This document shows positions 24,917-34,137 of a stretch of DNA of 62,142 bases, piece by piece. The stretch comes from Dehalococcoidia bacterium. Its GTDB lineage: Bacteria > Chloroflexota > Dehalococcoidia > Dehalococcoidales > Fen-1064. The notes beneath the pieces are model-generated. The model saw only the letters and a list, made by a program, of their open reading frames with translations. It was not told the origin of the DNA and searched no databases. Each line of letters begins with the position of its first letter. Position 1 is the stretch's first letter. The stretch lies in assembly GCA_011170375.1 (NCBI GenBank), contig DUEV01000011.1:1-62142 (forward strand), written 5' to 3'. Both the position numbers and the translations under genes were made by a program.

Positions 24917-25630
24917 TCACTGCTGGAAAAGGTGTCCGTATTTTTGCTTGCTGTACTTGTCTACACTCGCTTTTCTGGTTCCCGCCCTGCCTGTTTTATC
25001 ACCTCTACCTTCGCTTGCCCAGCGTTCCAGAATACGGGCGATGTACCGCCAGCTTCGCTTGTTCAGGCTGACTGCTTCACCTATGGCGTCCTCTATCCAG
25101 GCTTCCGGGTAGAGCTTCTCCGCTTCACGCAGTTCCTCAGCAATCATCGGGGTCAGCATGCCGATATTCTGTTCGTACAGGGTAAAGATGTTAGGTGGCT
25201 CCTCCAGCCTGCTTTCAGCGGTTGGTCTGGTAGCTTTCAGCCCGGTGAGGGCAAGCTCGCCGTTCTGAATTCTGGCTACAGCCCGTCTGTCGGGCTCGCT
25301 ATTAATGAAGTAGACCTCCTCCGGTTTACCGTCTCTGCTGAGAGATAAACGGAGTACTGTCCCGCGCTCAGTTGCCATGTCCAGGCCGTGACGTAACACT
25401 TCTGAAGGTTCTCCTTCCTGCCTGAGGCTGGCCGTCAGACTGGCGTCATTCGATAGTTCGTCGTAGGTGACGAAGCGTGGATAGCCACGTTTGCGGTACA
25501 GCGCTGCAAAGAGGTGAAGGGTGACCTTCAGCTCGGTGATGTCGCTGATTTGCGGCATCAGGCTGCTGAGGAAGAGGTTGGGGATGGGGGTGAACTCCAT
25601 CCTCGCCGGAAAGCCATTGAACTTGCTCAT
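24917..25630 (-). CDS. DnaD-domain primosome protein
   Basis: The 237-residue protein has an N-terminal winged-helix-like region (about 1-110) and a C-terminal DnaD domain: LYEQNIGMLTPMIAEEL, YPEAWIEDAIGEAV, NKRSWRYIARILERW. In Bacillus, DnaD works with DnaB and DnaI in opening DNA and loading the replicative helicase. Its ATG overlaps the dnaB stop by 4 bp (ATGA), and the double-loader gene follows 9 bp later, so the operon groups helicase, primosome protein and loader. Confidence 0.9.
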   Translation of the reverse strand: MSKFNGFPARMEFTPIPNLFLSSLMPQISDITELKVTLHLFAALYRKRGYPRFVTYDELSNDASLTASLRQEGEPSEVLRHGLDMATERGTVLRLSLSRDGKPEEVYFINSEPDRRAVARIQNGELALTGLKATRPTAESRLEEPPNIFTLYEQNIGMLTPMIAEELREAEKLYPEAWIEDAIGEAVSLNKRSWRYIARILERWASEGRGDKTGRAGTRKASVDKYSKQKYGHLFQQ

Positions 25631-27003
25631 AGCAGGGTCGGTTCCTGGCTGGCAATATTCTCGAACTTGGCTAGTCTCGGGACAAAGCGCAGGCTCAACT
25701 CTCCGGTCGGGCCGTTACGGTGCTTGGCGATTATCACCTGGGCAATGCCCTCGGGATATTCTTCCTCGGGGTGCTGGATTCGCCACTCCTCTTCGGTGTA
25801 ATAGTAATCATCGCGGTAGATAAACGTGACGACATCGGCGTCCTGCTCGATGCTACCACTCTCACGTAAGTCGGCAAGCTGAGGTCGGTGCGAGGCCCGC
25901 CACTCGACGGCCCGGCTGAGCTGAGACACGGCGACCACCGGCACGTTGAGCTCACGGGCCAGCGCCTTTAGCGAACGGGAAATGTAGCTGATTTCCTGGA
26001 CACGGTTCTCGCCTCGGACGCCTTCTCCCTGCATCAATTGCAGGTAGTCGACGACAATAAGGTCGATGCCGTGTTCGAAGTAGAGCCGCCTTGCCTTGCT
26101 GCGCATTTCGACAACCCGGAGCATAGGTGAGTCGTCAATATATATCGGTGCCTCGGAAAGGATGCCGATGGCGTTCATCAGCTTTCTCTCGTCTGACTCG
26201 GTCTGGCTCTCAAAGCGGAGTTTCCTCAGGTTCACGCCCGATTCACTGGATAGCAGGCGCTGTACCAGCGAGTCCCGTGACATCTCAAGGCTGAACAGGG
26301 CAACACAGGCACCCTGTTCCACGGCAGCGTTCCGGGTGATGTTGAGCGCCAGGCTGGTCTTACCCATGCTGGGACGGCCGGCAATGATTATCAGGTCGGA
26401 GCGTTGAAAGCCGTCAAGGAAATCATCGAGGCCATGGAACCCGGACATTACCTGGGCGACCGGCCGCTGCCCTTCGATTTCTTCTACTGGGGGCGTTTCG
26501 AAATACCTGTCCAGTACCTGCTTGATATGGACGAAGTCAATCGAGCCACGGGCACTGCGAAGCTGGTAAAGGGCTTCCTCTGCCCGGCTCAGGGCGGTAT
26601 TGACATCCGGGTCAGCCTGATAGCCGATATCTGAGATTCTCTCGGCGGCGGCAATAAGCTGGCGCATTATCGACAACCGATAGACAATCCGGGCGTAGTG
26701 CTCGATATCGAGCGATGTCGGAACGATGGATATCAGGTGAGAGAGGTAGGCAACACCACCGCACGTCTCCAGGATTCCTAGCCTCTCCAGTTCCTGGGCA
26801 ACCGTTATCTGATTGATTGCCTCGTCACGCTCGTAGAGAGCACGGCAGGCACGATAGATTCCCCGGTTCGGTTCACTGTAGAAGTCCTCAGGTCGAAGCG
26901 TGGTGGCTATCTCGTAGATGGCCTTGCCGTCTATCAGCAGCGAGCCACTGACAGCCTCCTCGGCATTGATATCATGTGGTGGTAGCCGTTGACCGTTTAC
27001 CAC
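25627..27003 (-). CDS. dnaB: Replicative DNA helicase
   Basis: The 458-residue hexameric helicase unwinds DNA at the replication fork. The N-terminal domain (LPPHDINAEEAVSGSLLID) binds primase; the RecA-like C-terminal domain has Walker A (IIAGRPSMGKTSLALN), SLEMSRDSLVQRLL, Walker B (LIVVDYLQLM), VVAVSQLSRAVE and the RHNGPTGEL arginine-finger region. No intein is present. It lies 14 bp after rplI and overlaps dnaD. Confidence 0.96.
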   Translation of the reverse strand: MVNGQRLPPHDINAEEAVSGSLLIDGKAIYEIATTLRPEDFYSEPNRGIYRACRALYERDEAINQITVAQELERLGILETCGGVAYLSHLISIVPTSLDIEHYARIVYRLSIMRQLIAAAERISDIGYQADPDVNTALSRAEEALYQLRSARGSIDFVHIKQVLDRYFETPPVEEIEGQRPVAQVMSGFHGLDDFLDGFQRSDLIIIAGRPSMGKTSLALNITRNAAVEQGACVALFSLEMSRDSLVQRLLSSESGVNLRKLRFESQTESDERKLMNAIGILSEAPIYIDDSPMLRVVEMRSKARRLYFEHGIDLIVVDYLQLMQGEGVRGENRVQEISYISRSLKALARELNVPVVAVSQLSRAVEWRASHRPQLADLRESGSIEQDADVVTFIYRDDYYYTEEEWRIQHPEEEYPEGIAQVIIAKHRNGPTGELSLRFVPRLAKFENIASQEPTLL

Positions 27004-27017
27004 GAGTCGCTCCTTCG

Positions 27018-27470
27018 CTAGGATTCCTCTCCGCTTACTGTTACCGTTATCGTGGGTACTATGTCCCTGGTCAACCTGATGGGCACTTCATGGCTTCCCA
27101 GCTCACGTATCGGGTCTTCCAGCTCGATTTTCCGCTTGTCAACGATTATCCCGAAATCCTTTTCCAGCTCGGCGATGATATCACCTGTCGTGATTGAGCC
27201 GTAGAGGCGCTCGTTTGCCCCGACCCGTGCTTTAATGGTAATCTCTTTGCCGTCCAACTGGCTGGCCAGTTCCATCATTTCCGCCTCGTTCTGGGCAGCC
27301 TGACGAACCCTGGCCCTGACCTGTGCCTCAATGGCATTCATCATTTTAGGGTCGGCCTGAGCTGCCAGCTTCTTTGGTATCAAAAAGTTTCTAGCATACC
27401 CGTCGGCCACCTCTTTCATCTCCCCGGCCTGGGCTACATTGGGCACGTCCTGCAAGAAAACAACCTTCAT
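27018..27470 (-). CDS. rplI: 50S ribosomal protein L9
   Basis: The 150-residue ribosomal protein binds 23S rRNA near the L1 stalk. It has the N-terminal MKVVFLQDVPNVAQAGEMKEV and YARNFLIPKKLAA segments, a long central helix, and a C-terminal domain with NERLYGSITTGDI. I chose the ATG at 27470, which follows AGAGGGCAGAGC and starts at the conserved MKV; a longer frame adds 12 unsupported residues. It heads the replication operon rplI-dnaB-dnaD-double dnaC. rplI next to dnaB is a widespread bacterial arrangement. Confidence 0.95.
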   Translation of the reverse strand: MKVVFLQDVPNVAQAGEMKEVADGYARNFLIPKKLAAQADPKMMNAIEAQVRARVRQAAQNEAEMMELASQLDGKEITIKARVGANERLYGSITTGDIIAELEKDFGIIVDKRKIELEDPIRELGSHEVPIRLTRDIVPTITVTVSGEES

Positions 27471-27562
27471 AAGCTCTGCCCTCTTCCTCCACTGTACTGG
27501 TGCCATTATAATGCACCTATTAGCTAAGGGGTCAAGTGACTTATCTAAAGACTTATCAAAAA

Positions 27563-28486
27563 TTAGGTCAGGTATTTTTCGGCATAGATGGCGGCGGTGG
27601 CCCCGTCACCAGCGGCGGTTATTGCCTGCCGGGCGGAGTTCTGGCGGATATCACCGGCGGCAAAAACACCGGCTATTTCAGTCTCCATCTTCTCATTGGT
27701 AATGATATGGCCAATATCATCTAGTAGCAGTAGACCCTTGAGATAGTCCGTGTCCGGCCTGAAGCCAATAGATACGAATACCCCGGCTACCTCTAGGTCC
27801 GAGACCTGGTTGGTCTTTACATTGCGTAGCCTGAGCCTCTGGACGAAGTCCTTACCCTCGATTCTCTCGGCAACGCTGTCCCAGGCGAAATTAATCTTCG
27901 GTTCAGCAAAGGCCTTCTCCTGCAAAATCTTGGTGGCACGGAGCTGGTCCCGACGGTGGACTACCGTTACCTTTGATGAGACCTTGGCGAGGTGAAGGGC
28001 CTCGGTGACAGCGGCATCGCCACCGCCGACCACGGCTACCGGCTGGTCCTGAAAGAAAGCGGCGTCACAGGTGGCGCAGTACGATACCCCCTTGCCGGTG
28101 AATTCCGCCTCTCCGGGGATGTCCAGTTTCTGGCGGCTCGAGCCACCTGCCAGAATGACCGCTTTTGCGGTGAAATTACCCTCGGTGGTCTTGACCATTT
28201 TCAGGTCTTCTTTAAGCTCAAGACCGGTGACCTCGGCAAGTATGGTCTCCAGCCCGAATCTGGTTGCCTGGTCGTGTAACCGCTGGCCGAGGTCAATACC
28301 AGAGACGCCTTCGGGAAAGCCGGGGAAATTCTCCACCCACTCGGCGTTGGTTATCTGGCCGCCAATCAGGCCTCTCTCGATGAGCAGGCTGGAGAGCCTG
28401 GCCCGGGAGGTGTAGAGTCCCGCCGTCAGCCCGGCTGGTCCACCGCCGATAATGATGATATCACGAGCGAAGTTGTCTTCGGGCAT
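27563..28486 (-). CDS. trxB: Thioredoxin reductase
   Basis: The 307-residue flavoprotein passes electrons from NADPH to thioredoxin. It has the FAD motif IIIGGGPAGLTAGLY (11-25), the redox pair CATC (Cys137, Cys140) followed by DAAFF, the NADPH motif VVGGGDAAVTEAL, and the C-terminal GVFAAGDIR. It overlaps the small thioredoxin-like gene by one base and is the last gene of a long minus-strand operon. Confidence 0.96.
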   Translation of the reverse strand: MPEDNFARDIIIIGGGPAGLTAGLYTSRARLSSLLIERGLIGGQITNAEWVENFPGFPEGVSGIDLGQRLHDQATRFGLETILAEVTGLELKEDLKMVKTTEGNFTAKAVILAGGSSRQKLDIPGEAEFTGKGVSYCATCDAAFFQDQPVAVVGGGDAAVTEALHLAKVSSKVTVVHRRDQLRATKILQEKAFAEPKINFAWDSVAERIEGKDFVQRLRLRNVKTNQVSDLEVAGVFVSIGFRPDTDYLKGLLLLDDIGHIITNEKMETEIAGVFAAGDIRQNSARQAITAAGDGATAAIYAEKYLT

Positions 28487-28818
28487 TAGGGCACCATCTC
28501 TATTTCTGCCTCAACCGCGTCGATTATCTGGCGGGTGTCAAACTGCCCGGCTACCCTGAGCTGCCCATTAATCAGCAGCAGTGGCACAGAGAGACTCTTT
28601 TCTTTGATTGTTTGTTGCCACTGTGCTATCGAGTGGTCGGGGATAGTCCGGGACAGGTCAAAGTACTCCAGCCGTATTTCCTCGCTAAATCGGTTCCTGA
28701 TTTGCTGACTTGCCAGTTCAATTGATTCCGACGAAGACCAGTCTGTCCCGCAGGCGGCATCACAGTCCCTGCGACTGGTATCATCAATGATTTTGATATT
28801 AACAGCAACTTCGTTCAC
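28486..28818 (-). CDS. Thioredoxin-fold protein with CxxxC motif
   Basis: The 110-residue protein reads like a thioredoxin/glutaredoxin fold: an early strand with Cys19-x3-Cys23 (CDAAC), a helix (ESIELASQQIRNRF), a strand with LEYFDLS, and a Pro-containing LSVPLLLINGQLRVAGQFD segment resembling the cis-Pro region. It resembles the YuzD-like family. It sits between plsX and trxB and overlaps both by a few bases, so it may be a substrate of TrxB. Exact role unknown. Confidence 0.7.
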   Translation of the reverse strand: MNEVAVNIKIIDDTSRRDCDAACGTDWSSSESIELASQQIRNRFSEEIRLEYFDLSRTIPDHSIAQWQQTIKEKSLSVPLLLINGQLRVAGQFDTRQIIDAVEAEIEMVP

Positions 28819-29867
28819 GGTCTTTCAGGACCTTGTTCTTCTTCTGCTTCTACAGATTCTGTACTTCGGATGGAGTTGGCGGCGCTGAATTCCCGAATTA
28901 TCTGACAGACGTTGCGGTCGACGCTCTGCTTGGCAAGACCAATGGCGTTCCTGATTGCCTTTGCCTGGCTGCGTCCGTGAGCAATGATAACATCACCATT
29001 GACGCCAAGGAGGCACGCCCCGCCTGATTCACGGTAGTCTATCCGCTTGATTAATGAACTGAGGCCGACGTCGAAGAGCTGGTGGCGTGACTCTGTGTGG
29101 GTGACATTAGCAAACACCTGTCCGACATTGCGTAGCCTGAGGAAGGTATCACCCAGGGCTTCCAGTGTTTTGAGCACAATGTTGCCGGTAAATCCATCGG
29201 TGACAATGACGTCGGCGGTGCCCTTGGCGATGCCGTGCCCTTCGACATTACCGATGAAATTGAGGTCCGTTTGCTTGAGAAGGCTGTGGGTCGTCTGGGT
29301 CAGGCGGTTTCCCTTCGTTTCCTCCTCGCCGTTGCTGAGCAGGGCGACCCTGGGAGAAGCAATACCCATTACCTCTCTGGCGTAGATATTACCCAGCTGG
29401 GCGAACTGGAGCAGGTGGTCCGGGCGACAATTAGAATTGGCCCCGGCATCAATCAGCAGCACCGGCGAGGTAATGTTGACATTAATGATGCTACCGATAG
29501 CCGGGCGCTCAATCCCCTCGATTCTACCCAGACCTATGAGTGCCGAGTAAAGCACCGCGCCAGTGTTGCCCGCCGAGACGAAGGCGTCTGCCTCTCCTGC
29601 CCTGACAAGGCTGATACCGACCGCGATTGACGAGTCCGGTTTGTTCTGTACCGCTTCGATTGGCGACTCGTCATCCTCGATTGTCTGACTGGCATCAACT
29701 ATCTGCATGTCCAGCTTTTTTAGATATCGGCTCGCCTGTATGTAGAGGATATCCTTCCGGCCTACCAGTGTGATATTGACATTGTAGTCCTGGGCTGCCT
29801 TTACGGCTCCCTTTACTATTTCATGAGGGGCATATTCCCCGCCAGCAGCATCAATGGCGATATTCAC
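28815..29867 (-). CDS. plsX: Phosphate acyltransferase PlsX
   Basis: The 350-residue enzyme makes acyl-phosphate from acyl-ACP for phosphatidic acid synthesis with PlsY. Motifs: IAIDAAGGEYAPHEIV at the start, DDESPIEAVQNKPDSSI, AFVSAGNTGAVL, VDGFTGNIVLKTLEA (as VTDGFTGNIVLK), and GACLLGVNGDVIIAHG. The usual IAxDAMGGD is IAIDAAGGE here. It overlaps the activase gene by 4 bp (ATGA) and the next gene likewise, inside the seven-gene operon. Its usual partners rpmF or fabD are not here. Confidence 0.95.
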   Translation of the reverse strand: MNIAIDAAGGEYAPHEIVKGAVKAAQDYNVNITLVGRKDILYIQASRYLKKLDMQIVDASQTIEDDESPIEAVQNKPDSSIAVGISLVRAGEADAFVSAGNTGAVLYSALIGLGRIEGIERPAIGSIINVNITSPVLLIDAGANSNCRPDHLLQFAQLGNIYAREVMGIASPRVALLSNGEEETKGNRLTQTTHSLLKQTDLNFIGNVEGHGIAKGTADVIVTDGFTGNIVLKTLEALGDTFLRLRNVGQVFANVTHTESRHQLFDVGLSSLIKRIDYRESGGACLLGVNGDVIIAHGRSQAKAIRNAIGLAKQSVDRNVCQIIREFSAANSIRSTESVEAEEEQGPERP

Positions 29868-30856
29868 TTGATTTCCTCGCTAGAGTATAATTGGGTGCTT
29901 GAAACTCTTTCCCACATATCACAACGGCCTCCCCAGCGAGCGAGTGTTTGACCATCCTGGGAAATCTCGGCTACCTCGCAGCGGTTGGGGCAGGCTTTGC
30001 ATTCGAACGAGGAGGCGTGATATTTCACTTCGCTCTGCTCGAAACCCTTAAACTGGCTGATTCCATTGTTGGTCGCCATCTCTTCGTGCGCCATCAGGGC
30101 GGCCCCGATAGCGCCCATGACCTCGTGGTGGATAGGGACAATGACCTCAGTGTCAAGTTCCTCTCGGAACGCCCGGACGATTGCCTGGTTGAAGGCCACC
30201 CCGCCCTGAAAGATAATTGGGGGTTCGAGTTCCTTGCCAAGTCCGACATTACCCAGGTAGTTGCGGACCAGCGCCTGACAGAGACCATAGAGGATGTCTT
30301 CGACGCGGTAGCCCATCTGCTGTTTGTGGACCATGTCCGATTCGGCAAAGACAGTGCAGCGTCCGGCGATACGCACCGGTGTCTGACTTGTGAGTGCCCG
30401 CTGGCTTAACTCCTGAATGCTCATATCGAGTCGCAATGCCTGGTGGTCAAGGAAGCTACCAGTACCGGCAGCACAGACGGTATTCATGGCAAAATCAATC
30501 ACGATGCCATCACGTACAACGGTTAACTTGCTGTCCTGCCCGCCAATTTCAATGATGGTCTGCACATCTGGGTAATAGTGCAGGGCAGCCACGGCGTGAG
30601 TGGTAATCTCGTTCTTGACGAGGTCAGCCCCAACAATAACGCCGGCCAGATAACGGGCGCTCCCGGTGGTGGCCACACCGTTGATATCAACGTCTTGTGG
30701 TAACTGCTTCCTGATGTCTCTCAGTCCCTGTTGCACGGCGTCGATGGGCCTGCCCTGAGTCAGCAGATAGACGTGGCTGACGAGTTCGTCACTCTCATCG
30801 AGCAGAGCCAGTTTGGTGGTTACCGAACCGACATCAACGCCGAGACATGCTTTCAT
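29864..30856 (-). CDS. BadF/BadG/HgdC-type acyl-CoA dehydratase activase ATPase
   Basis: The 330-residue protein has the ASKHA-fold start LGVDVGSVTTKLAL, TTGSARYLAG, EIGGQDSKL, and Cys128 and Cys167 in exactly the positions (NTVCAAGTGS and GRCTVFAES) that hold the bridging iron-sulfur cluster in HgdC. These ATPases inject an electron into radical dehydratases or benzoyl-CoA reductases. The C terminus adds a four-Cys motif (CKACPNRC). The next two upstream genes in the operon encode DUF2229/HgdB-like proteins; the three resemble a split version of the very large activase-DUF2229 fusion proteins of clostridia. The true substrate is unknown. Confidence 0.88.
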   Translation of the reverse strand: MKACLGVDVGSVTTKLALLDESDELVSHVYLLTQGRPIDAVQQGLRDIRKQLPQDVDINGVATTGSARYLAGVIVGADLVKNEITTHAVAALHYYPDVQTIIEIGGQDSKLTVVRDGIVIDFAMNTVCAAGTGSFLDHQALRLDMSIQELSQRALTSQTPVRIAGRCTVFAESDMVHKQQMGYRVEDILYGLCQALVRNYLGNVGLGKELEPPIIFQGGVAFNQAIVRAFREELDTEVIVPIHHEVMGAIGAALMAHEEMATNNGISQFKGFEQSEVKYHASSFECKACPNRCEVAEISQDGQTLARWGGRCDMWERVSSTQLYSSEEIK

Positions 30857-30875
30857 TGTTTTTATCTGATTCTCC

Positions 30876-31973
30876 CTAAACAGTCACTCTCAGTTGGTCA
30901 TTTTGTTTTCGGCGCTTTCTCTCCAGCAGGTCGACGAAGGCTTCCAGCCTTGTGAGTACGCCGGCTTTGGCTATCTGTTCGTCACAGAGTATCGTTAACA
31001 CCGGCATTTGTTCCTTGGTTGAGGGCATGATATTCTCAGCGATTATCTCAGGCATACAGGTAAAAGGTGCCAGATGGATTAGCCCGTCATACTCTTTAGC
31101 GTGAAGCACCTTCTCCCCCACGGATTCCCAGCCGTCACCGCCGATATCCCGTTTCAGGTAAGGGTAGGCTGCCTTATGAATTCGGCTTTTCTCATTAATG
31201 CCAAAGGGGTTAAGGAATAAACTAAACTTGGTCCATCCTGAAATAAAGGTTGCTCGTCTGACCTCCACTCCGAGCTTGCCCAGTTCGCGCTCGATGTCAA
31301 AACTGGAGAATGGCTCCAAAACAACGTAAAACTCCCCGGTAACACCGACAATGAGCGGGCGGGCTTGTTCGTTTATTGCTACATGCTTTAATTGTCCGAG
31401 GTAATCTGCCTTTACCCTTTTCAGGGTATCATAATCATCGGCATTGTCAATAGCCTGGACTGCTCTCGTGTATAGCTGGTTAGCTGTACCTGGTATCAGT
31501 TCCACGGGACGAACCTTCTGTACAATCCGCTCTATCTGGTCGACGGCGTTCAATTTGGACAGGCCGAAGCGAAAGGCAGACAGAATGCGACGCCAGGGAG
31601 AATCGTTGGATACGCGTTTAATAATGTCCATCATGCCGAGGAATTTACGTTCCGATACTCCCAGCTGGATTATTTCGATATCATATCCCAGATTGTGGAG
31701 TATTTGCTCCTGGACACGCGTGTAGTAGCCCAGGCGGCAGATACCATAGCCACCGGGCACAAGCAGTGTGTTTGCCCCTAGCTCTGCGGCCTCAATCATG
31801 TTGCCGAGGGTCATCTTGAATGGGATACACAGTCCTTCTGGAGAATACCGGGACCCCAGGGAGAGCGTTCGCTGGCTGTTGACCGGTGGTATGACATAGT
31901 CAACTCCCAGCTGCTCAAGCACTGCCCTGCAGGGGACGTATAAGTTGCCCATGTGGGGTAAGCTCACACGCAT
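30876..31973 (-). CDS. DUF2229/HgdB-like protein (CoA-dehydratase activase associated), copy 1
   Basis: The 365-residue protein begins VSLPHMGNLYVPCRAVLEQLG and contains SPEGLCIPFKMTLGNMIEAAE, LVPGGYGICRLGYY, IVGVTGEFYVVLEPFSSFD and HLAPFTCMPEIIAENIM. Cys residues sit in each of these conserved segments and could hold an iron-sulfur cluster as in 2-hydroxyacyl-CoA dehydratase subunits. It overlaps the neighbouring paralogous family member by 10 bp and precedes the activase by 19 bp. Probably an electron-accepting partner of the activase; function is inferred. Confidence 0.8.
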   Translation of the reverse strand: MRVSLPHMGNLYVPCRAVLEQLGVDYVIPPVNSQRTLSLGSRYSPEGLCIPFKMTLGNMIEAAELGANTLLVPGGYGICRLGYYTRVQEQILHNLGYDIEIIQLGVSERKFLGMMDIIKRVSNDSPWRRILSAFRFGLSKLNAVDQIERIVQKVRPVELIPGTANQLYTRAVQAIDNADDYDTLKRVKADYLGQLKHVAINEQARPLIVGVTGEFYVVLEPFSSFDIERELGKLGVEVRRATFISGWTKFSLFLNPFGINEKSRIHKAAYPYLKRDIGGDGWESVGEKVLHAKEYDGLIHLAPFTCMPEIIAENIMPSTKEQMPVLTILCDEQIAKAGVLTRLEAFVDLLERKRRKQNDQLRVTV

Positions 31974-32971
31974 ACCGCTTCACCTTTCTGCTTGCGACGA
32001 TGAATCATGTCCATGAATGCCTCCAGACGAGTAATGACACCCGTTTCGGAAGTGTGCTCTTCCAGCGTCAGGCACATGAAGGGGGTGGTCTTTTGCCTGG
32101 TAGCGTGACGATGAACCATGTCCATCATGAGCGAGTCCGGTCCGCAGCCGAACGCCATAATGCCGATAATGCCGTCAACACCACTTTCCAGAAAGTGGCC
32201 GCCGGCGCCGACGACCTCTTCCTCGTATGTCCAGTAGGCCTTGCCAGCCAGCTTGTTCACAGATGCTTCGATTATGTTGCCAGGGAGCATTTCCGGGGTC
32301 ACTACCGTGGCATCATACTGCTGCAGGCGACGAATTAGCTGGTAGTTAATGTGCTCGTCGTAGAGCAGATAGGCATGCCCGATGAGGCCAATGGTGGTCG
32401 GAGGTACTGTCTGACTTTTCAGGATCATATTCAGTCCTGTCTGTGACTCACCCGTAATCTCTTCCATTGCCTGTGGTAGTATCAGTTCACGGCGATACAT
32501 CAGCTCTCGATAGTCCAGAAGAGACTGCCAGGCGGCCGTAGCGGCTTCTTTGACCTTGAGCGGGTTCCAGGTGAAGTGGCGACCCAGCTTATATATATCC
32601 TGGTAGAGCCGTCGTTTCCCCCGGTTGATATCAATCTCTATCTCCAGTATTGGTGGCGCTTCGGGGACGACCGCCCGGGTCATGTCCGGCAGGCCGAGAA
32701 ACTTGGAGCAGTTGTAGGTCTTGCTTTTGAGGCTGCGGATTACCGGGATAAATATGCAGTCGCACTTTCCCACTAGGGATACAGTATGTCCCACGAAGAC
32801 TTTGGCCGGCAGGCAGGTATCCGCGACGACACGGGAAGCCCCTTCGGTCAGGGTTTTTCGGGTCGTCGGTGGCGAAACCACTACCTCTGCCCCCAGGTGC
32901 TCGAAGAAGGTCTTCCACATGGGGTAGTACTGGTAGTAGAGTAATGCCCGGGGAATGCCTACCGTGGTCAT
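31964..32971 (-). CDS. DUF2229/HgdB-like protein, copy 2
   Basis: The 335-residue protein begins VGIPRALLYYQYYPMWKTFF, the DUF2229 opening, then VADTCLPAKVFVGH, CIFIPVIRSLKSKTYNCSKF, GLIGHAYLLYDEHINYQL and GIMAFGCGPDSLMMDM. Conserved Cys in these segments resemble those of copy 1 in position. It shares one base with the M20 peptidase stop or start boundary upstream and overlaps copy 1 by 10 bp. In clostridial fusion proteins the homologous parts are joined to the activase in one chain. Confidence 0.8.
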   Translation of the reverse strand: MTTVGIPRALLYYQYYPMWKTFFEHLGAEVVVSPPTTRKTLTEGASRVVADTCLPAKVFVGHTVSLVGKCDCIFIPVIRSLKSKTYNCSKFLGLPDMTRAVVPEAPPILEIEIDINRGKRRLYQDIYKLGRHFTWNPLKVKEAATAAWQSLLDYRELMYRRELILPQAMEEITGESQTGLNMILKSQTVPPTTIGLIGHAYLLYDEHINYQLIRRLQQYDATVVTPEMLPGNIIEASVNKLAGKAYWTYEEEVVGAGGHFLESGVDGIIGIMAFGCGPDSLMMDMVHRHATRQKTTPFMCLTLEEHTSETGVITRLEAFMDMIHRRKQKGEAVCV

Positions 32972-34137
32972 TATCCTCCCTCGAATTCCTCCTTCACTTC
33001 AGCCAGTGTCTCAGGACTGGTTAGCAGGTCGACAACTGTTATCGCCAGAGTCTTAGCAGCGTCACAGAGGCCGTCGATAGCTGCCTCGGAGACGGCAGCT
33101 GCGGCAAATTCGGGAGAGTGCAGCAGCGTCCCTCTGGGTGCGATGGCTACGTTGGCGTGGATGGCGGGTACTATCTGGCTGACATTGCCCATATCGGTGC
33201 TGATGAGACCGCCGCTGTCAGGCCAGTCTACGGGGCGCCCGAGCGATTTCATGTTGTCGGCAAATAACCGGGCGAGTGTCATGTTATTCTGCATGGGGGC
33301 GTAGCATGATGCGTCCCATTTGTATTTCAGCCTGGCACCAGTGGCAGTAGCTGCTCCCTTGAAGCAGTTGATGACCTTCTCTTTAAGTTCGCCAAGATAT
33401 TCCTCGTCTTCAGCACGTACGACAAATTCGCCGGCACTGTGGTCCGGAACGATATTGGATGCCTGTCCGCCGTCGGTGATTATGCCGTGGATACGGGCGC
33501 TGCTCTTGATGTGCTGGCGTAGTGAGTTGATAGCATTGAAGGACTGTATCATGGCTTCGAGGGCGTTAACACCCTTTTCGGGTCGGGCGGCGGCGTGAGA
33601 TGCCTGGCCGAAGAACTCGATGTACAGGGTTTGGAGTGCTAGGGCGTGGGTGGTGGCGGTGTTAATCGTCCCCGAGTGCACCATCATTGCGACATCTACA
33701 TCACTGAAGGCACCCCTTTTAACCATGACTGCCTTACCTGCGTAGAGCTCCTCGGCTGGTGTCCCGATAACTGTTACACAGCCCGGAAACTGGTCGACGC
33801 CCAGCTTAGCGGCCACAGCCGCGCCCACGGAGATGTTACCACTGATGTTGTGGCCACAGGCGTGGCCGATACCGGGCAGGGCATCGTATTCGGCAACAAG
33901 TGCAATTACGGGCCTTCCCTTGCCATAGCTTGCCCGGAAGGCGGTCGGTAGCCGACAGATGCCCCGTTTCACCGAAAAGCCGTTTTCCTCAAGAAACTGG
34001 GTTAGCCAGGCAGCTGCCTTGAACTCCTGAAACCCTGGTTCAGGGTTATCGTGGATGTTCCGGGCAAGTTCACCGAGCCGTTGACGATTGGCGTCTACCT
34101 GCTCAATCACGGCGGCCTTTAGCTTCTCTACGTCCAA
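32971..34137 (-). CDS. M20-family metallopeptidase/amidohydrolase
   Basis: The 388-residue protein belongs to the M20 aminoacylase-type group (ACY1L2/AbgB-like). Conserved segments are HDNPEPGFQEFKA, VAEYDALPGIGHACGHN with His-Asp metal ligands, GTPAEELYAGKAVMVKRG, FFGQASHAAARPEKGVNAL in the lid domain, and the STDMGNVSQIVPAIHANVAI segment near the end. It cleaves an amide bond of a small acylated amino acid or dipeptide; the substrate is unknown. It is the first gene of the seven-gene minus-strand operon. Confidence 0.9.
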   Translation of the reverse strand: MDVEKLKAAVIEQVDANRQRLGELARNIHDNPEPGFQEFKAAAWLTQFLEENGFSVKRGICRLPTAFRASYGKGRPVIALVAEYDALPGIGHACGHNISGNISVGAAVAAKLGVDQFPGCVTVIGTPAEELYAGKAVMVKRGAFSDVDVAMMVHSGTINTATTHALALQTLYIEFFGQASHAAARPEKGVNALEAMIQSFNAINSLRQHIKSSARIHGIITDGGQASNIVPDHSAGEFVVRAEDEEYLGELKEKVINCFKGAATATGARLKYKWDASCYAPMQNNMTLARLFADNMKSLGRPVDWPDSGGLISTDMGNVSQIVPAIHANVAIAPRGTLLHSPEFAAAAVSEAAIDGLCDAAKTLAITVVDLLTSPETLAEVKEEFEGG

